Under the pieces are notes generated by a model. The model worked only from the letters and a program-made list of their open reading frames with translations, searched no databases and was not told where the DNA came from. Source: Metallyticus violacea (Eukaryota; Arthropoda; Insecta; Mantodea; Metallyticidae). Taken from it: a DNA stretch of 64,000 nucleotides. How positions within the stretch are numbered: position 1 is the stretch's first letter; each line of letters opens with the position of its first letter. The DNA lies in contig CM060831.1 in NCBI GenBank assembly GCA_030762175.1, positions 95,065,501 to 95,129,500 of the forward strand. Reading direction: 5' to 3'. Position numbers and translations under genes: made by a program. Of the stretch, positions 11,131 to 21,616 are shown piece by piece.

Positions 11131-12559
11131 TTTTGCCTCATTACAGGACATAGTATACTCACAAAGCATCTACATCACTAAGCTGTCCCCTATGCAGCCA
11201 GAATAAAAACATGAATCATCTCCATCTTCATTTCCATCCAAATTTGTTCAGATTTGCAAAGCTTCTCAGACATCCATCAATAATGGGAAGCCAGGAATAA
11301 AATTCTTGACATCAAAGGTCAAAGGTTTTTGTTAATCAATGTACTGGCCATTAGATAAATAAATAAATGAACACTGAGTTTATGGTTGCATACTTAAAAG
11401 ATGTATTAATTCTAGTTATGTGAATTTCAGTAAGTAACAACCAATAAACTGGGAATTTGAGCTGTTGGGATTTATTTAGATAATATATTTATTGTATCTT
11501 ATATATGATAATTAAAATAGAAAATTGTTAAGATATATTAATCTCTTTTGTGTTTGTTTCTTTTTGTTTTTCTATCATATGGCATGCTTAAAAGTGAAAT
11601 GACAAGTCAGAATCTATAGACATTAATTACTTTATAATATACTTAGTACTTAATAAAGCATTCATACTCCAAACATGAAGGTGTGACATTGCCTGATGAA
11701 GATTAGGATCATGGAACTGTTATTTTTCAGTAAGCCCATAAATACTGTTACAACCTTTCTGAACAAGTTAGAAAATTATGCCATTTCACAACTAACACTT
11801 AGAAATCATTTTAAACAGGACTGACCCCCTCCTATTATGCCTCCATCATTGTTTCTTTCTTGATGAAAGATTTCTGCAAGAGGTGAGACTATGTTGTGGT
11901 CACTAGGATTGCAAGAGAGGAATGATTATATTTATTTTGTGGATTTTTGTGAAGGACAGAATGTATCCTACTCCATGACAAATATTGCAAATCTAAATTC
12001 CAAATCAAGGAAGCAATAGGTCTGGTCACATTGAAGATTCTTTGAAAATATGGCAGGAATGTAAGAATGTCTAGATATACCCTACTTCACAAATAGTACT
12101 GATATTAAGGTATACTAAATAAAAAATAAAATGGTTTAAAGTTTTCTTTTGAAATATTTAAACACTAAAACAATACATAATGGCTTCAGAGATAAGACTG
12201 TTTCTTTTTTCATTACTTCTTTCTTAGACAAAATATATAACTGTTTATGAAAAAGAACAATATAGTAACCATTGTGGGCTCCTACAAATCTTAGTTTTAG
12301 TAAAAGCTAATTCATCAAAAACCTGATATTGTACAGTATTTTGATATGTCTGCTTCATAGTATTCCGCCCTGGTCTATTTGAAATTATGGCAGATGTAAC
12401 TTAATGTACAATAGAAATGAAGTAAATCTTAAAGTCCATACCTGAAATTAATTACCCTCCATTTTTTTAAATTGATGTACTATATTTTCTTGAATTTAAT
12501 CTAAAATTGCTTTTCACAAATTAATATGTTTTTGAAAAGGTGGACATTAAAAGGTGGAA

Positions 12560-13210
12560 TGATTTAAAAGGAAAAAACTTATCAGAGATACCACCACATT
12601 ATCAGCAGATATAGAAAAACCAATTTTTAAAAATTTTACATATCATCCAAAAGCAATGAAAAAATTTCAAAATAGTTTTAAAGGTTTCAATATAAAATTA
12701 GCACCCATCAATAGGTTTAATTTAGGAAACATCTTGAAAGATAAAATGGCTGTACAGACCCCACAAGAGAAAAAAGCAGGTATTTAACAGAATAACATGT
12801 GCAGATTGTAAAAAGATCTATATTGAAAAAACAAAGAGAAATATAGGCACACATTTAGAAGAGCATTTCAGGAACATAAAATAAAAACAGACAAATAGAT
12901 CAGCTGTGGCATATCATTTTTGGAAAAAAAACCACAAGATTGTGAAGATTTATTAAGAGAGACTCAGGAAATACAGAACTCAATACTTGGGAAAAAATTT
13001 ACATTCATAAATACAGAGATTGATTAATGAATTTTGATATTCCAAAGGTAGAAAACACCAATTTTAAGTACATTAAAACATCACCAGGGTGGCGCTTCCT
13101 CTCTACAGAGTCGTTGGATTCTCTAATCAGTTGTACACTTGGCCAAAGATGAAGACAAAGGTCTTCGAAACCGGTTCCAAATATCACACAAGTAAGTGAA
13201 GTAATAAAAG
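12560..13210 (+). mobile_element. PLE-1 3' fragment, plus strand
   Basis: Broken frames encode the end of a PLE protein: a CADCKKIYIEKTKRNIGTHL block corresponds to the second half of the GIY-YIG domain. It is followed by EEHFRNIK and SAVAYHFWKKNHKI, the block common to all PLE copies in this window. Several frameshifts and stops make it inactive. A hammerhead-like motif with intact stems lies at its 3' end (13,139-13,180). Its tail points towards the opposite-strand PLE-1 copy at 13.3-14.3 kb. Confidence 0.8.
13139..13180 (+). ncRNA. Hammerhead-like motif HH2, core-altered
   Basis: Stem I UUGG/CCAA (four pairs), stem II GAAGAC-AAAG-GUCUUC (six pairs) and GAAAC-CG-GUU are all present. However, the CUGANGA box reads CCAAAGA, with the catalytic U and G replaced. 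The shape is kept and the catalytic core is probably lost. Confidence 0.5.
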
Positions 13211-13329
13211 TGTTTAGTACGACATATATCCCATGAATTTATTCATATGACTTGGCTTCACTGTGTTAGTTCCATATATATTTTTTAAAATAATTTCTTT
13301 TTTAAAAGAATATATTTTAATTAATATGC

Positions 13330-14285
13330 TTTTAATTGATATCATTGTATGATTCAGTTGAACTACACACTCTTAAAGCTTCACTTACATTTCATAAATG
13401 TATGGAACCGGTTTCCAGAGCATTTAGTTCCCATCTTCAGCCAGGCTAAAGTTCAACTGTGGGATCATTCGTTGAGCTGTGGGAAGGTATATTCTGCTCT
13501 GGTGGCAGTGTGATAAACTTGTAGTTTATGCTTTCATCCCCGACAATGTCAAAGTTCATTATGTTGTCTTTGTATTTGTAGATTTTCTTCTAGGTTGCTA
13601 ATTCCGTAGGTCCTTGCACTGATTTTAATAATTTTGTTTTATTTATTATGTCGTGATTTTGTGTCCAAAAATGATATGCTACTGCTGATTTCTCTGTTTG
13701 CTTGTACTCTATGTTCCTGAAATGTTCCTTTAACCATGTGCCTATGTTTCTCTTTGTTTTCCCTATGTAGTTTTTTTCACATTCTGCACAGTTTATTTTG
13801 TAAATACCTGATTTTTCTTCTTGTGGAATACTGTCATTAACATTATCTATCAGCAAATTTTGAACATTAAATCTATTAATCGGTGCCAACCTGATATTAA
13901 AATCTTTAAGAATATTCTGAAATTTTTTTGTGGTCCATGGATGATATGTGAATTTTTTAAAAATAAGTTTATCTTTTGTTGCTGAAAGTGTTGTGGTTTC
14001 TTTGATATGTTTTTGTCTCTTGAATTTCTGCACCTTTTTATGTACTAGTTCTTTTTTAAAACCATTTTTAACTGCTGTTTCTTCTATTTGTTTGTATTCT
14101 TTAAAATGTTCTTCTTTGCTAATTTGTAGGTTAACTAGCCGGTGTGCTGAACTGTTAATTACTACATGTTTGTGTGCTGTGCGGTTAAAACTGTCAGCTT
14201 TGATGTGATTATCTGCATGTGTATTCTTTCTGTATATACACAAAACTATTTCAAAAACTGCACCTCAACATTTTAAGGGTTTAAG
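13330..14285 (-). mobile_element. PLE-1 copy with GIY-YIG reading frame
   Basis: A minus-strand frame (14,243-13,590, 217 codons) covers the region after the reverse transcriptase. It starts at IYRKNTHADNH, includes KKFTYHPWTTKKF, the Cys-flanked GIY-YIG motif (SGIYKINCAECEKNYIG) and KTKRNIGTWLKEHFRNIEYK, and ends EKSAVAYHFW...PTELAT. In other copies the last part reads ELATWEKIYI, so a TGG to TAG change truncates it. GIY-YIG endonuclease nicks the target DNA during PLE retrotransposition. The reverse transcriptase core is absent from this copy. The 3' end carries a hammerhead motif at 13,403-13,443 and the terminal sequence tgatatcattgtatgattca shared with 22.1 kb. Confidence 0.85.
13403..13443 (-). 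ncRNA. Hammerhead ribozyme-like motif HH3
   Basis: On the minus strand: stem I UGG/CCA, core CUGAAGA, stem II GGAAC-UAAAU-GCUCU (weakened by a C-A mismatch), core GAAAC, CG, and a GUU cleavage site. All core residues are intact but stem I is short. Same family as the plus-strand motif at 25,595-25,635. Confidence 0.6.
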
Positions 14286-14407
14286 TTTAGTTTACAGTAA
14301 CATCAGTGAAAGTCATCCTTCTACAACAAGTTTGCTATTCAAGTTGTGCATTACCTTCTTTAGTTTATTTTTTGGATGGCTATAAAGTATATGAAGACAA
14401 AATATTG

Positions 14408-14666
14408 ATAACGTAACAAATTATTATTGAGGAAATCACTCAAATTTCACTAATTTAGTTCCACTTACTTGGACATGTTTCAAAGGTGATTGCCTCCATC
14501 GTCAGCATGATCCCAATCCCATTGGGATCATGCTGACAATGGAGGCAATCGCCTTTGAAACATGTCCAAGTAAGTGGAACTAAATTAGTGAAATTTGAGT
14601 GATTTCCTCAATAATAATTTGTTATGTTATACTATATTTCACTGTGAAAATTCCCGCAATTCAAAA
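14408..14666. mobile_element. Foldback PLE: 223-bp palindrome with two hammerhead motifs
   Basis: Positions 14,408-14,519 and 14,519-14,630 are near-perfect inverted repeats around the centre tcccaatcccattggga. A 36-bp tail (14,631-14,666) is on the right only. The 11-bp duplication acaaaatattg flanks the unit (14,397-14,407 and 14,667-14,677), and the left copy ends exactly where the palindrome starts. Each arm carries the PLE signature (acttacttggacatgtttca) and a hammerhead-like core. There is no coding sequence, so this is a minimal non-autonomous PLE. Confidence 0.8.
14470..14510 (-). ncRNA. Hammerhead-like motif HH4
   Basis: Minus strand: core CUGACGA, a short stem II (AGG...CCU), core GAAAC, AU and a GUC cleavage site. 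The plus-strand partner in the other arm (14,533-14,567) has CUGACAA and is likely inactive. Stem I is not convincing here, so activity is uncertain. Confidence 0.45.
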
Positions 14667-14679
14667 ACAAAATATTGCA

Positions 14680-15830
14680 TTTTTCATTGTTTTGTTGCCT
14701 GTTTCACCGCAGCCTATAGCTCAGCAGTCAGAGTAGTAACTACTGGCAAAGTGGATGTAATATCCTGCATGGTTCAACCAGTTCAACTTCTTGCAATTAC
14801 AATGAATTTTTTGAAGGAGATGTTGGAAATATGCTACTACATCCCACATTTCTGGCATCTTTTAAGAAAATTTTCATTCACATATATCTGTTCACATTTC
14901 AAAATTGAATCACTTTAAACTAAAGTATATGGTTGCTTTTGTCCATGATTAGTAGATGAGCGTTCTCATACTCAATTGACCAGCTAGCTGCCATGAAATA
15001 GGCAACAACTCCATGAAACATGTAACATCATTTGCTGTTTATTATTATATAGAAATATTTATTGGCTGGTCTTGGGAGACCATTTATTCTTGCAGTTTAA
15101 GAAAGGAAGAAGTTTGTGTCTATCCACAATTATTATCAATAGTTAGTTACCTGATACAAACAGATTAGCATCAATCATCATATTATAATTTGCTCCATCA
15201 AGAGGTTCAGCTCTCTTCAGAAGTTTGATGGCATCCAATTGAATCTTTTAATCAAAGCTTTCTTCAAAATTGATGAAAAGCTTTTGGTATACTGTAGTGC
15301 AGCATTAGAGAGATGGGCCTGTAGGCTTTCTAAAGCAATTTGTCCATTCAAAACTGGCTGTAAATCTTGCCTTGGTCCCCAGTCACTTCATTTGCCTTTT
15401 CTCTTTATTACACTGCTACACACAGGTAGTCCATTTTACTCCTTTACAGTAGAAATTTCAAAACTTTTCATTATAACAGTGTCTTTCTTTGCAAGGCAGA
15501 GTAAATTTCTTTCTTGTTACTTTAGAAGCAAATATTGTCAATTTGTTTTAGTGCCAAAGTGAGCTTTGCTTTCTGTTATTCTGAATTCTCTTGCAGCTAT
15601 TCTATTTTAATGTTTTAAACATAATGAACTAATTTCCATTTTGAGCCTGTCTTCATATGACAATCTTTGCTTTTTCTTTATCATATAGTGCTCAATTTAA
15701 ATCCTCTTTATAAACTTTATCAAAAATGCCAAACTTAGTGCACAGTAAAATCATTTGGGGCAAACTATGAGGAAAAGTAAAACTTATCCGCACTTTTGCT
15801 ATACATCTTTAGGTTTGTCAAATTGCTTCA
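14680..15830. other. Unassigned stretch between two PLE loci
   Basis: Two open frames of about 100 codons exist (14,595-14,918 and 15,239-15,562), but they lack recognisable domains or splice context. Nothing else is visible. Confidence 0.4.
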
Positions 15831-15834
15831 CTTC

Positions 15835-17890
15835 ACTTGTCTAGCTTCTTGCCATTGAAGAACTCCAGTAGTTTGAAATATAGCAATTTCAAGTGTGACT
15901 TTATCTAAGTGTTTTATCCTTATCTACTTTTATTATTACTGTTAATCTATTACATTGTTAATAGTGTTATTTTATTTTTATTTTTCATTTATATATATAA
16001 ATTAACAGTAATTATAATAGTACAAAAGGATAAAACATCAAGAAAAAGTCACACTTGAGAATGCTATATTTCGGACTCATGGAGTCCTTCTATGGCAAGA
16101 AGACAAGTGATGGTGATAAAAGTAAATATTGAGTATCGAAGGTAATGTTATGTATCGAAACAGATGAAACTAGAAATGAGAGTGTGGGGAAAAAAAATTA
16201 TTATGTAAGATTTAAACCAGGTGGTATACGCACTTATGTAAAAATATAGCTGCCATTTCTCTATCTCTGAGTAAACTTTTAGAGCATTGTCTAGGTAACG
16301 CATCAATAAGTGTTAGATTAAAAGCATCATCAAAATCCTTACAGTGAGATAAGGCATGTTGGGCAACCGGCAAGGGAGACTTGGTTTTAACAGAACGTCT
16401 ATGATTGTTCATATGTAGCGAAACAACAGTAGAAGTTAAACCAATATAAAATGATTTGCAAAGCTTACAAGATAACATATATACGACGTTTTTGGAAGAA
16501 CAAGTAGCAAATGAAGAAATGGTAAATGCTCTGGATAAATTAGGGCTGTGGAATGAATGGCAAGGCATAATTAGCGCACAGGTTTTACATTTAGGGCATT
16601 TGCAAGGATATGAGTCAGCAAAGGAACATGGTAAATTCGGAGGAGATAGGTTTTGGTGAAATATACTTTTAAGGTTAAGGGGTGTTCTAAAAGTAAGGCA
16701 GGGTACAAATTTAGAAAAATCATTTAAAGATGAGTGCATCAACAAAGTATTATGACATTCTTTCAAAATAGGTCTGATGCTTTCAATTCCAGGCACGTAA
16801 GTAGTAACAAAGTTAATGAAGTTCTTATTAGAAGTTTTAAGTTTGCATGTAAAGTTTTGTGTGCTGGGATTATGTGGGAATTTAAAAGAGAGGAAGGATA
16901 ATTTTGGTCTTGGAACTTTTGAGCTAGGTTTTTTAATATACTTTTCAAGAGATGAAAAGTTGTTACAAAGACGATGACCAGGGATTGAAAGAGAAAAAGG
17001 AATAGATCTTTTGATATGCAAGGGATGACAGCTATCAAAATGAAGATACTGTTGTAAATTGGTAGGTTTAATGTGCACAGACATAAGAAAAGAGCCATTA
17101 CATAAAGAAATATCAATATCTAGGAAAGTAGCAGCATTGGAAGAGACAGAAGAAGTGAACTTAACTGAAAATTTGGTGTTAAGATTAGTAAGGAACTGAT
17201 CGAGAGATTCTGAGTCATGAGTCCAAAGCACAAATATATCATCAATATATCTCAGTCATAATAATGGTGCCAAAGGTTCTGACTTAAGAAAGTCCTCCTG
17301 TAGGCGAGCCGTAAAAAGATTGGCATAAGACGGTGCCATTCTGGTGCCCATTGCAGTATCTTTAATTTGTAGATAATATTTATTATCAAAACTAAACGTA
17401 TTGCGAGTGAGGACTAGATAAGCAAGATGACAAATAAAATCTGTGGATGGGGTATGAGGAGGTGCTCGAGAGTCCAAGAAATGTCTAACAGCAGCTAATC
17501 CTTCATGATGGGGAATGTTAGTATAGAGTGAAGTCACATCGATAGTGGCCAGAAGTATATTAGAATGTGCCAAAGGGTCAACTTTCTTTAGTAAATTCAA
17601 AAAATGGAAGGAATCTTTGATATAGGATGGCCTAGATGTAACAAATGGCTGTAACCAATAATCTACTAAAGTAGAAATACATTCAGTGGGAAAAATCATA
17701 GCTGGCTACTATCGGGCGGCCTGGACAATTCTTTTTATGAATTTTGGGGAGAAAATATATGGTGGAAGTACAGGGGACATGAGGAGTAAGTAGAGTGATA
17801 TCTTGGGAACTAAGTCCTTCAGTAGTACCAGAAGATGCAATAAAAGAAGCTATTTCTTCATTAAACTTGCAGCATAAATATATATATATA
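15835..17890 (-). mobile_element. PLE-4, nearly intact reverse transcriptase plus GIY-YIG
   Basis: The minus strand encodes most of a PLE polyprotein. In order: IYFLPKIHK and GRPIVAS (RT motif region, about 17,720), then DVTSLYTNIPHHEGL (catalytic Asp), MGTRMAPSYANLF, RYIDDIFVLW (catalytic Asp pair), TFLDIDISLCNG, a Zn-binding-like CKCPKCKTC, and the GIY-YIG block NVVYMLSCKLCKSFYIG. It ends at 16,212. Only two lesions are seen between 16,212 and 17,880: a frameshift in a T run near 17,690 and one TGA (W to stop) at 17,253-17,255, just before RYIDD. The N-terminus is cut at an AT-dinucleotide run near 17,880-17,896, next to a mariner remnant. The 3' end (15,835-16,108) is a long inverted repeat. 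Confidence 0.9.
16061..16098 (-). ncRNA. Possible decayed hammerhead of PLE-4
   Basis: Minus strand: UGC/GCA outer stem, a six-pair hairpin GGACUC-CAU-GAGUCC and GAAA directly after it. The place of CUGANGA holds CAUAGAA. Related hairpins occur at 15,849-15,886 and 39,469-39,506 (plus strand, outer stem UUGC/GCAA). The layout is hammerhead-like but the core does not fit. Confidence 0.3.
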
Positions 17891-17897
17891 TATATAT
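17876..17897. repeat. (TA)n microsatellite
   Basis: About ten TA units at the point where the PLE-4 reading frame loses similarity. Confidence 0.9.
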
Positions 17898-17969
17898 GCT
17901 TAGAGCTGGTACTACTGTGGTCATGTGATTCAAAGTTTAGCCTTACGTTATTCTCTTTGCTGCTGTGAC

Positions 17970-18700
17970 AGTATAACATGGCTGCTTGTGAACCAAAGAA
18001 AAACAAAGAGCAATAATCCAATTTCCCTGGTTGGAAGGTGTGTCAGGTGCTGAAATTAATCAGAGACTTTCAGCACAATATGTGGAGAGTGCTTTACCAC
18101 AGAGAAATGTGTATGATGGATCAAGAAATTTAAAAGTGACCAGATCAATATGATGCACAAAGAGAGAGAGTAGGATGCTCATCTACTTCAATCATTTATG
18201 AGAAGATTCATCAAGATGGTGCTGGCAAACTGGTGAGTTCCCATTGATGAGATAGCATGTTCTATGCAGATTAGTTAAGTTCTGCCTATCAAATTACCCA
18301 TGATAAGTTCAGTTTTCATAAAATGTGTGCAAGATGGGAGCCAGAATAGTTATACAGAGAGCAGAAGTGGACAACTGTTGATATCTGCCAATGGTTCTTT
18401 ACTGCTACAACAATGAAGGCACAGAATTTTTGAGCAAAGAATCACAGGAAATGAAATATGAGTTCATAACTATGAGCCAGAATTTCAACACCAGAGTATG
18501 ATGTGGAAACATCTGGGATCCCCAATGAAGAGGAAATTTAAGACTCAATCTTCCATAGGTAAGGTGATGCTAACTGTTTTTGGGACTCAAAACTAACTCA
18601 GGCTAGCAATGTGCACCAAACTCCAATAACTATTGTCGACAAAAATAATATTGTTGCTTGACAATACAATGCCACAAACAGCTGGTCAGACTGTAAGGTG
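17970..18700 (+). pseudogene. Mariner transposase remnant M2
   Basis: Plus strand, frames broken repeatedly. MAACEPKKNKE at about 17,980 is followed by NFLGWKVCQVLKLIRDFQHN, which is the N-terminal helix-turn-helix region of a mariner transposase in decayed form. Around 18,440-18,600 a block reads ITGNEIWVHNYEPEFQHQSM (the GDE catalytic Asp replaced by Asn) and then WKHLGSPMKRKFKTQSS and GKVMLTVF. The region between is degraded. It lies immediately upstream of PLE-4 in the opposite orientation. No terminal repeats were identified. Confidence 0.75.
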
Positions 18701-18920
18701 CCAGAATACCCTATTTACAGACCAGATACCAGATACCTGTTATACCAAGATTCATTCATTTGAAAGCAGATATTGCATTGTCTGAGATAGTGATGAATCC
18801 TTTGTACCTACTACATTTTTGTACCCATGCTACTCCTTTAAGCTTTAGTTTTTAAGATTAAAACTAGAATCGAATTATGTATAGCTAATTTCATAAACTT
18901 ACTTTTTATTTACAAATTTA

Positions 18921-19178
18921 CCGCCATAGGTAGCCAAGGTTGTTAAGGCTCATGAGTAGGAGTCTGGGGTTCGAATCCTATCAGGACTGTCCTCCCCAGA
19001 GGTTTTTTTTTCCAGGTTTTCCTCAGTCCTCATAAATGGCAAATGCTGGGGAGTTAACTTACGCTAAGGCCTGCAAGGTTTCCTTCTTTAAAAAAATAAA
19101 ATAAAAATTCTTTCCCAATATTTCATTTCATTTATCATCAGTGTTCACAGGCATTAAACACCATTCAAAAAAAAAAAA
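18921..19178 (+). mobile_element. SINE-B copy 2
   Basis: Head: gccataggtagccaaggttg with B box ggggttcgaatcctatc. Body: tttcctcagtcctcataaat then ggcaaatgctgggga. The tail ends in cattaaacaccattc and poly-A. It lies 115 bp from the donor of CUB exon F, in the downstream intron. No clear target duplication was found. Confidence 0.8.
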
Positions 19179-19293
19179 GCTGATTTAAACAGGGCATACA
19201 GCAATTTTAATGATATATACATATACTTATATAGCTTGAAAGGCAGAAGACAAAATATCTGCTATTTCTTCTTTTCCATACACCATTCCTTAC

Positions 19294-19520
19294 CTCTGCT
19301 GAACATAATATTAGCTTTGAATCCCTCTAAATGCTGTGAACTATCTGTGACAAAGCGAACAGTCATCATATTGCTGCGACTGTGGATAAGTGGAGGAGTA
19401 GAGGTGAGATTTCCACAGAAAGTTCCTAACAGTGCACTCACATCTGTGCTATTTCCATCATAAATCTTTAATGAATCATAGACACAATAAAATGAAGATT
19501 CTAAAACAAATGTGGAAAAC
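19294..19520 (-). CDS. CUB domain exon F (second half of CUB 3)
   Basis: A 227-nt exon: one base completes the Arg codon from exon E, then 75 codons and one trailing base. The acceptor is TTTTTTACAG and the donor GTAAGG. The peptide holds FYCVYDSLKIYDGNSTDV, a textbook Cys3 plus Y-D-x-L-x-I-Y-D-G motif that forms the calcium-binding site in many CUB domains. It continues with LLGTFCGNLTSTPP (Cys4), MMTVRFVTDSS and GFKANIMFSR. NST and NLT are potential N-glycosylation sites. The longer length compensates for the shorter exon E, so the whole domain has the normal size of about 116 residues. Confidence 0.92.
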
Positions 19521-19998
19521 CTGTAAAAAAAAAAATGTATAAATAGCAGAATTTCTTCAGGAAAAGCTTAGTATTACTATATGTCACAAATAAAGTGCAA
19601 AATGCAATTCTGTAAAAAATGAATTTGAGAACCATGTTAATTAAATTAAAAGTACATTTCATTGAATGCTACAAAACTAAAAATATTTGTAATATATCTT
19701 ATCTATGTTAAAAATGCTATGAAACATCATTATAAGAAAGATATTATCTTATGCTTATAAAATGTAAAATAGATAAGGTAAGATATATACTGATCATTGT
19801 TTTTTAATTGCATACTTTGCTTTTTAACAATTAAGTGCCTGTTCCTTTTTCAAAACTGTTCAATATGCAGATATGTATTTATCTACTATTCCAAAAAAAG
19901 AAAAAACTAACTTGCCACTACTTGATAACTTTAAATGACATTTAAACTTGTGAAGCACCTGCAATTTAAATAAAAAAAAATATGTTGTAAGTTGTTGC

Positions 19999-20130
19999 AC
20001 TTATGAAGCTGTTGACAATGGAGTGGTAATACATCCTAAACTTAGGTATTCATTTTTTACACTAAACTCCACTTACTTTTATATGTCACAAAATTTTGGC
20101 CAGGCCTGTATGCAAAATTGCTACTGATCT
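19999..20130 (+). mobile_element. PLE terminal fragment with tail motif X
   Basis: Contains atgaagctgttgacaatgga, then aaacttaggtattcattttt and acactaaactccacttactt, the same order as at 51.0-51.2 kb (inverted) and partly at 41.3 kb. The hammerhead part next to it is too degraded to call. Confidence 0.6.
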
Positions 20131-20635
20131 AAGAGAAGCTTCCCTTTTCTATCAGAACAGCATCCTGATCAACTATAATTTTTTTACATCTTTAAGTCCT
20201 ATGTTGAATAAAACCATCTCTTTGATTCCAAATTGATAATGCTTTAACTACTAACACCAAAACAGCCTCTGTTAACTTCCAGTATCTGCATTCAAAAGCA
20301 GTACCTACAATATTCTAAGGAAGGCTACTAATGACACCTAATTTTCTTGAGTTAATGCAATCATATTTTTTTAAATAATTGTTCATTTAATGTATCTATA
20401 TTACTAATACTCTTTGTTACTGAAAGATAATGTTGAATGACATTTAGACCTGTACAGCATCTGTATTTCAGAGAAAAATGATTTTATTTTGTCATCTGCA
20501 TTACCACAAATAAGTAACATGGAATGCACCACAGTGTAAAACATTTTAAGCTTTCTCAGTCATTGTTGTTATTATTAATAAAGTTAAAAACTTTCTGGCT
20601 GTTAGGCACAGTCCATGGTTTTATATTAAACAAAG

Positions 20636-20680
20636 GTTTTTGCAAGCTTCTGTGGCCAGCATCATCAGTGCTATAAGGTG
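20636..20680 (-). ncRNA. Degenerate hammerhead-like motif
   Basis: Minus strand: CUGAUGA (20,662-20,668) followed by UGCUGGCCACAGAAGCUUGC and AAAAAC. The first core box is perfect; stem II is imperfect and the G of GAAAC is lost. It is probably an old PLE end in the intron between exons E and F. Confidence 0.35.
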
Positions 20681-21492
20681 CAGAGCTGCTACAAGTGTCA
20701 TAAAGTATTGATTTGTTTACTGTTGTTTCTGAAGTTTAAAAGGAAAGGTTGACTGATGACAGTCGAGTAGGGGTGAGAGGAGGGAGTAGTCTTTTGTTTT
20801 GAAGAACTGGTTTCTATATGCTACTCAGATGATAGCCATTATCTCTGTTAATATTTTGTGAGTGCTGTTGTATTTCCAAAACTTCCCTCTTAACTGAGGA
20901 ATGGTTAATGCCCAAAAGATTAATACAAAAATGATTACAAGAACATCAACAATATCCATGATGAAATCAATGAATGGTCTACTATTGCAGGGCATGCACT
21001 TAATGGAGCCATGGAAAAAATGTTTTAATAAACTGAGGTAATTTCTAAAACAAATTACTACTTTAATTGCTAGGATGGAAACTTTGAAGGTATTACAGCA
21101 TCCACAAAATAATAATAGAGACAATGGCTATCACCTACTAGCACATGGAAACCAGTTCTTTGAAATAATTACCTCCTTCTTGTATCTCTATTTGGCTGTT
21201 ATTGATTGGTTCTGACCTTTAAACCAAAGACACAACAGTAAAAAGTACTTTTATGACATTGTAGCAGCTAATCTCTCCACCTCATAATATTGATGATGCT
21301 AACTGCAGAAGCTGGCAAAAACTTTGTTCAGTATCAAACCATGGATCATGGTACAAAACCCAGGAGGTTTTAACTTTGACAGTAAATCATGGTATGCTCA
21401 GAAAAATAGCACATTCAAAGGTAAATGTCCAGATGATAATAAAATAAATGGCTAAGAACACTATATTAATATCAAAATATAATAGCAAATAC

Positions 21493-21616
21493 CTGATGAC
21501 GACATTATAACCAAGAGGAGCCAAGATGGTCCAAGTGCAATTAGCTTCACCAAAATATTGTCCTATATGCGAAGGAGACTCCAAGATGCTTTCTTCTCGA
21601 ATTTCACCTCCACAAA
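21493..21616 (-). CDS. CUB domain exon E (first half of CUB 3)
   Basis: A 124-nt exon, the shortest of the seven: two bases, 40 codons and two trailing bases (phase 2 exit). The acceptor is TTTGTGCAG and the donor GTATTTG. The peptide starts CGGEIREESILESPSHIGQY and includes NCTWTILAPLGYNVVI. It has Cys1 and Cys2 but stops earlier in the fold than exons A and C, so the intron falls about 15 residues before the usual position. The NCT motif is a potential N-glycosylation site. The open frame running past the donor is intronic. Confidence 0.88.

Noticed and set aside
21387..21492. Extension of exon E beyond the GTATTTG donor
   Set aside because: The added residues do not continue a CUB domain, and the phase 2 donor fits exon F exactly.
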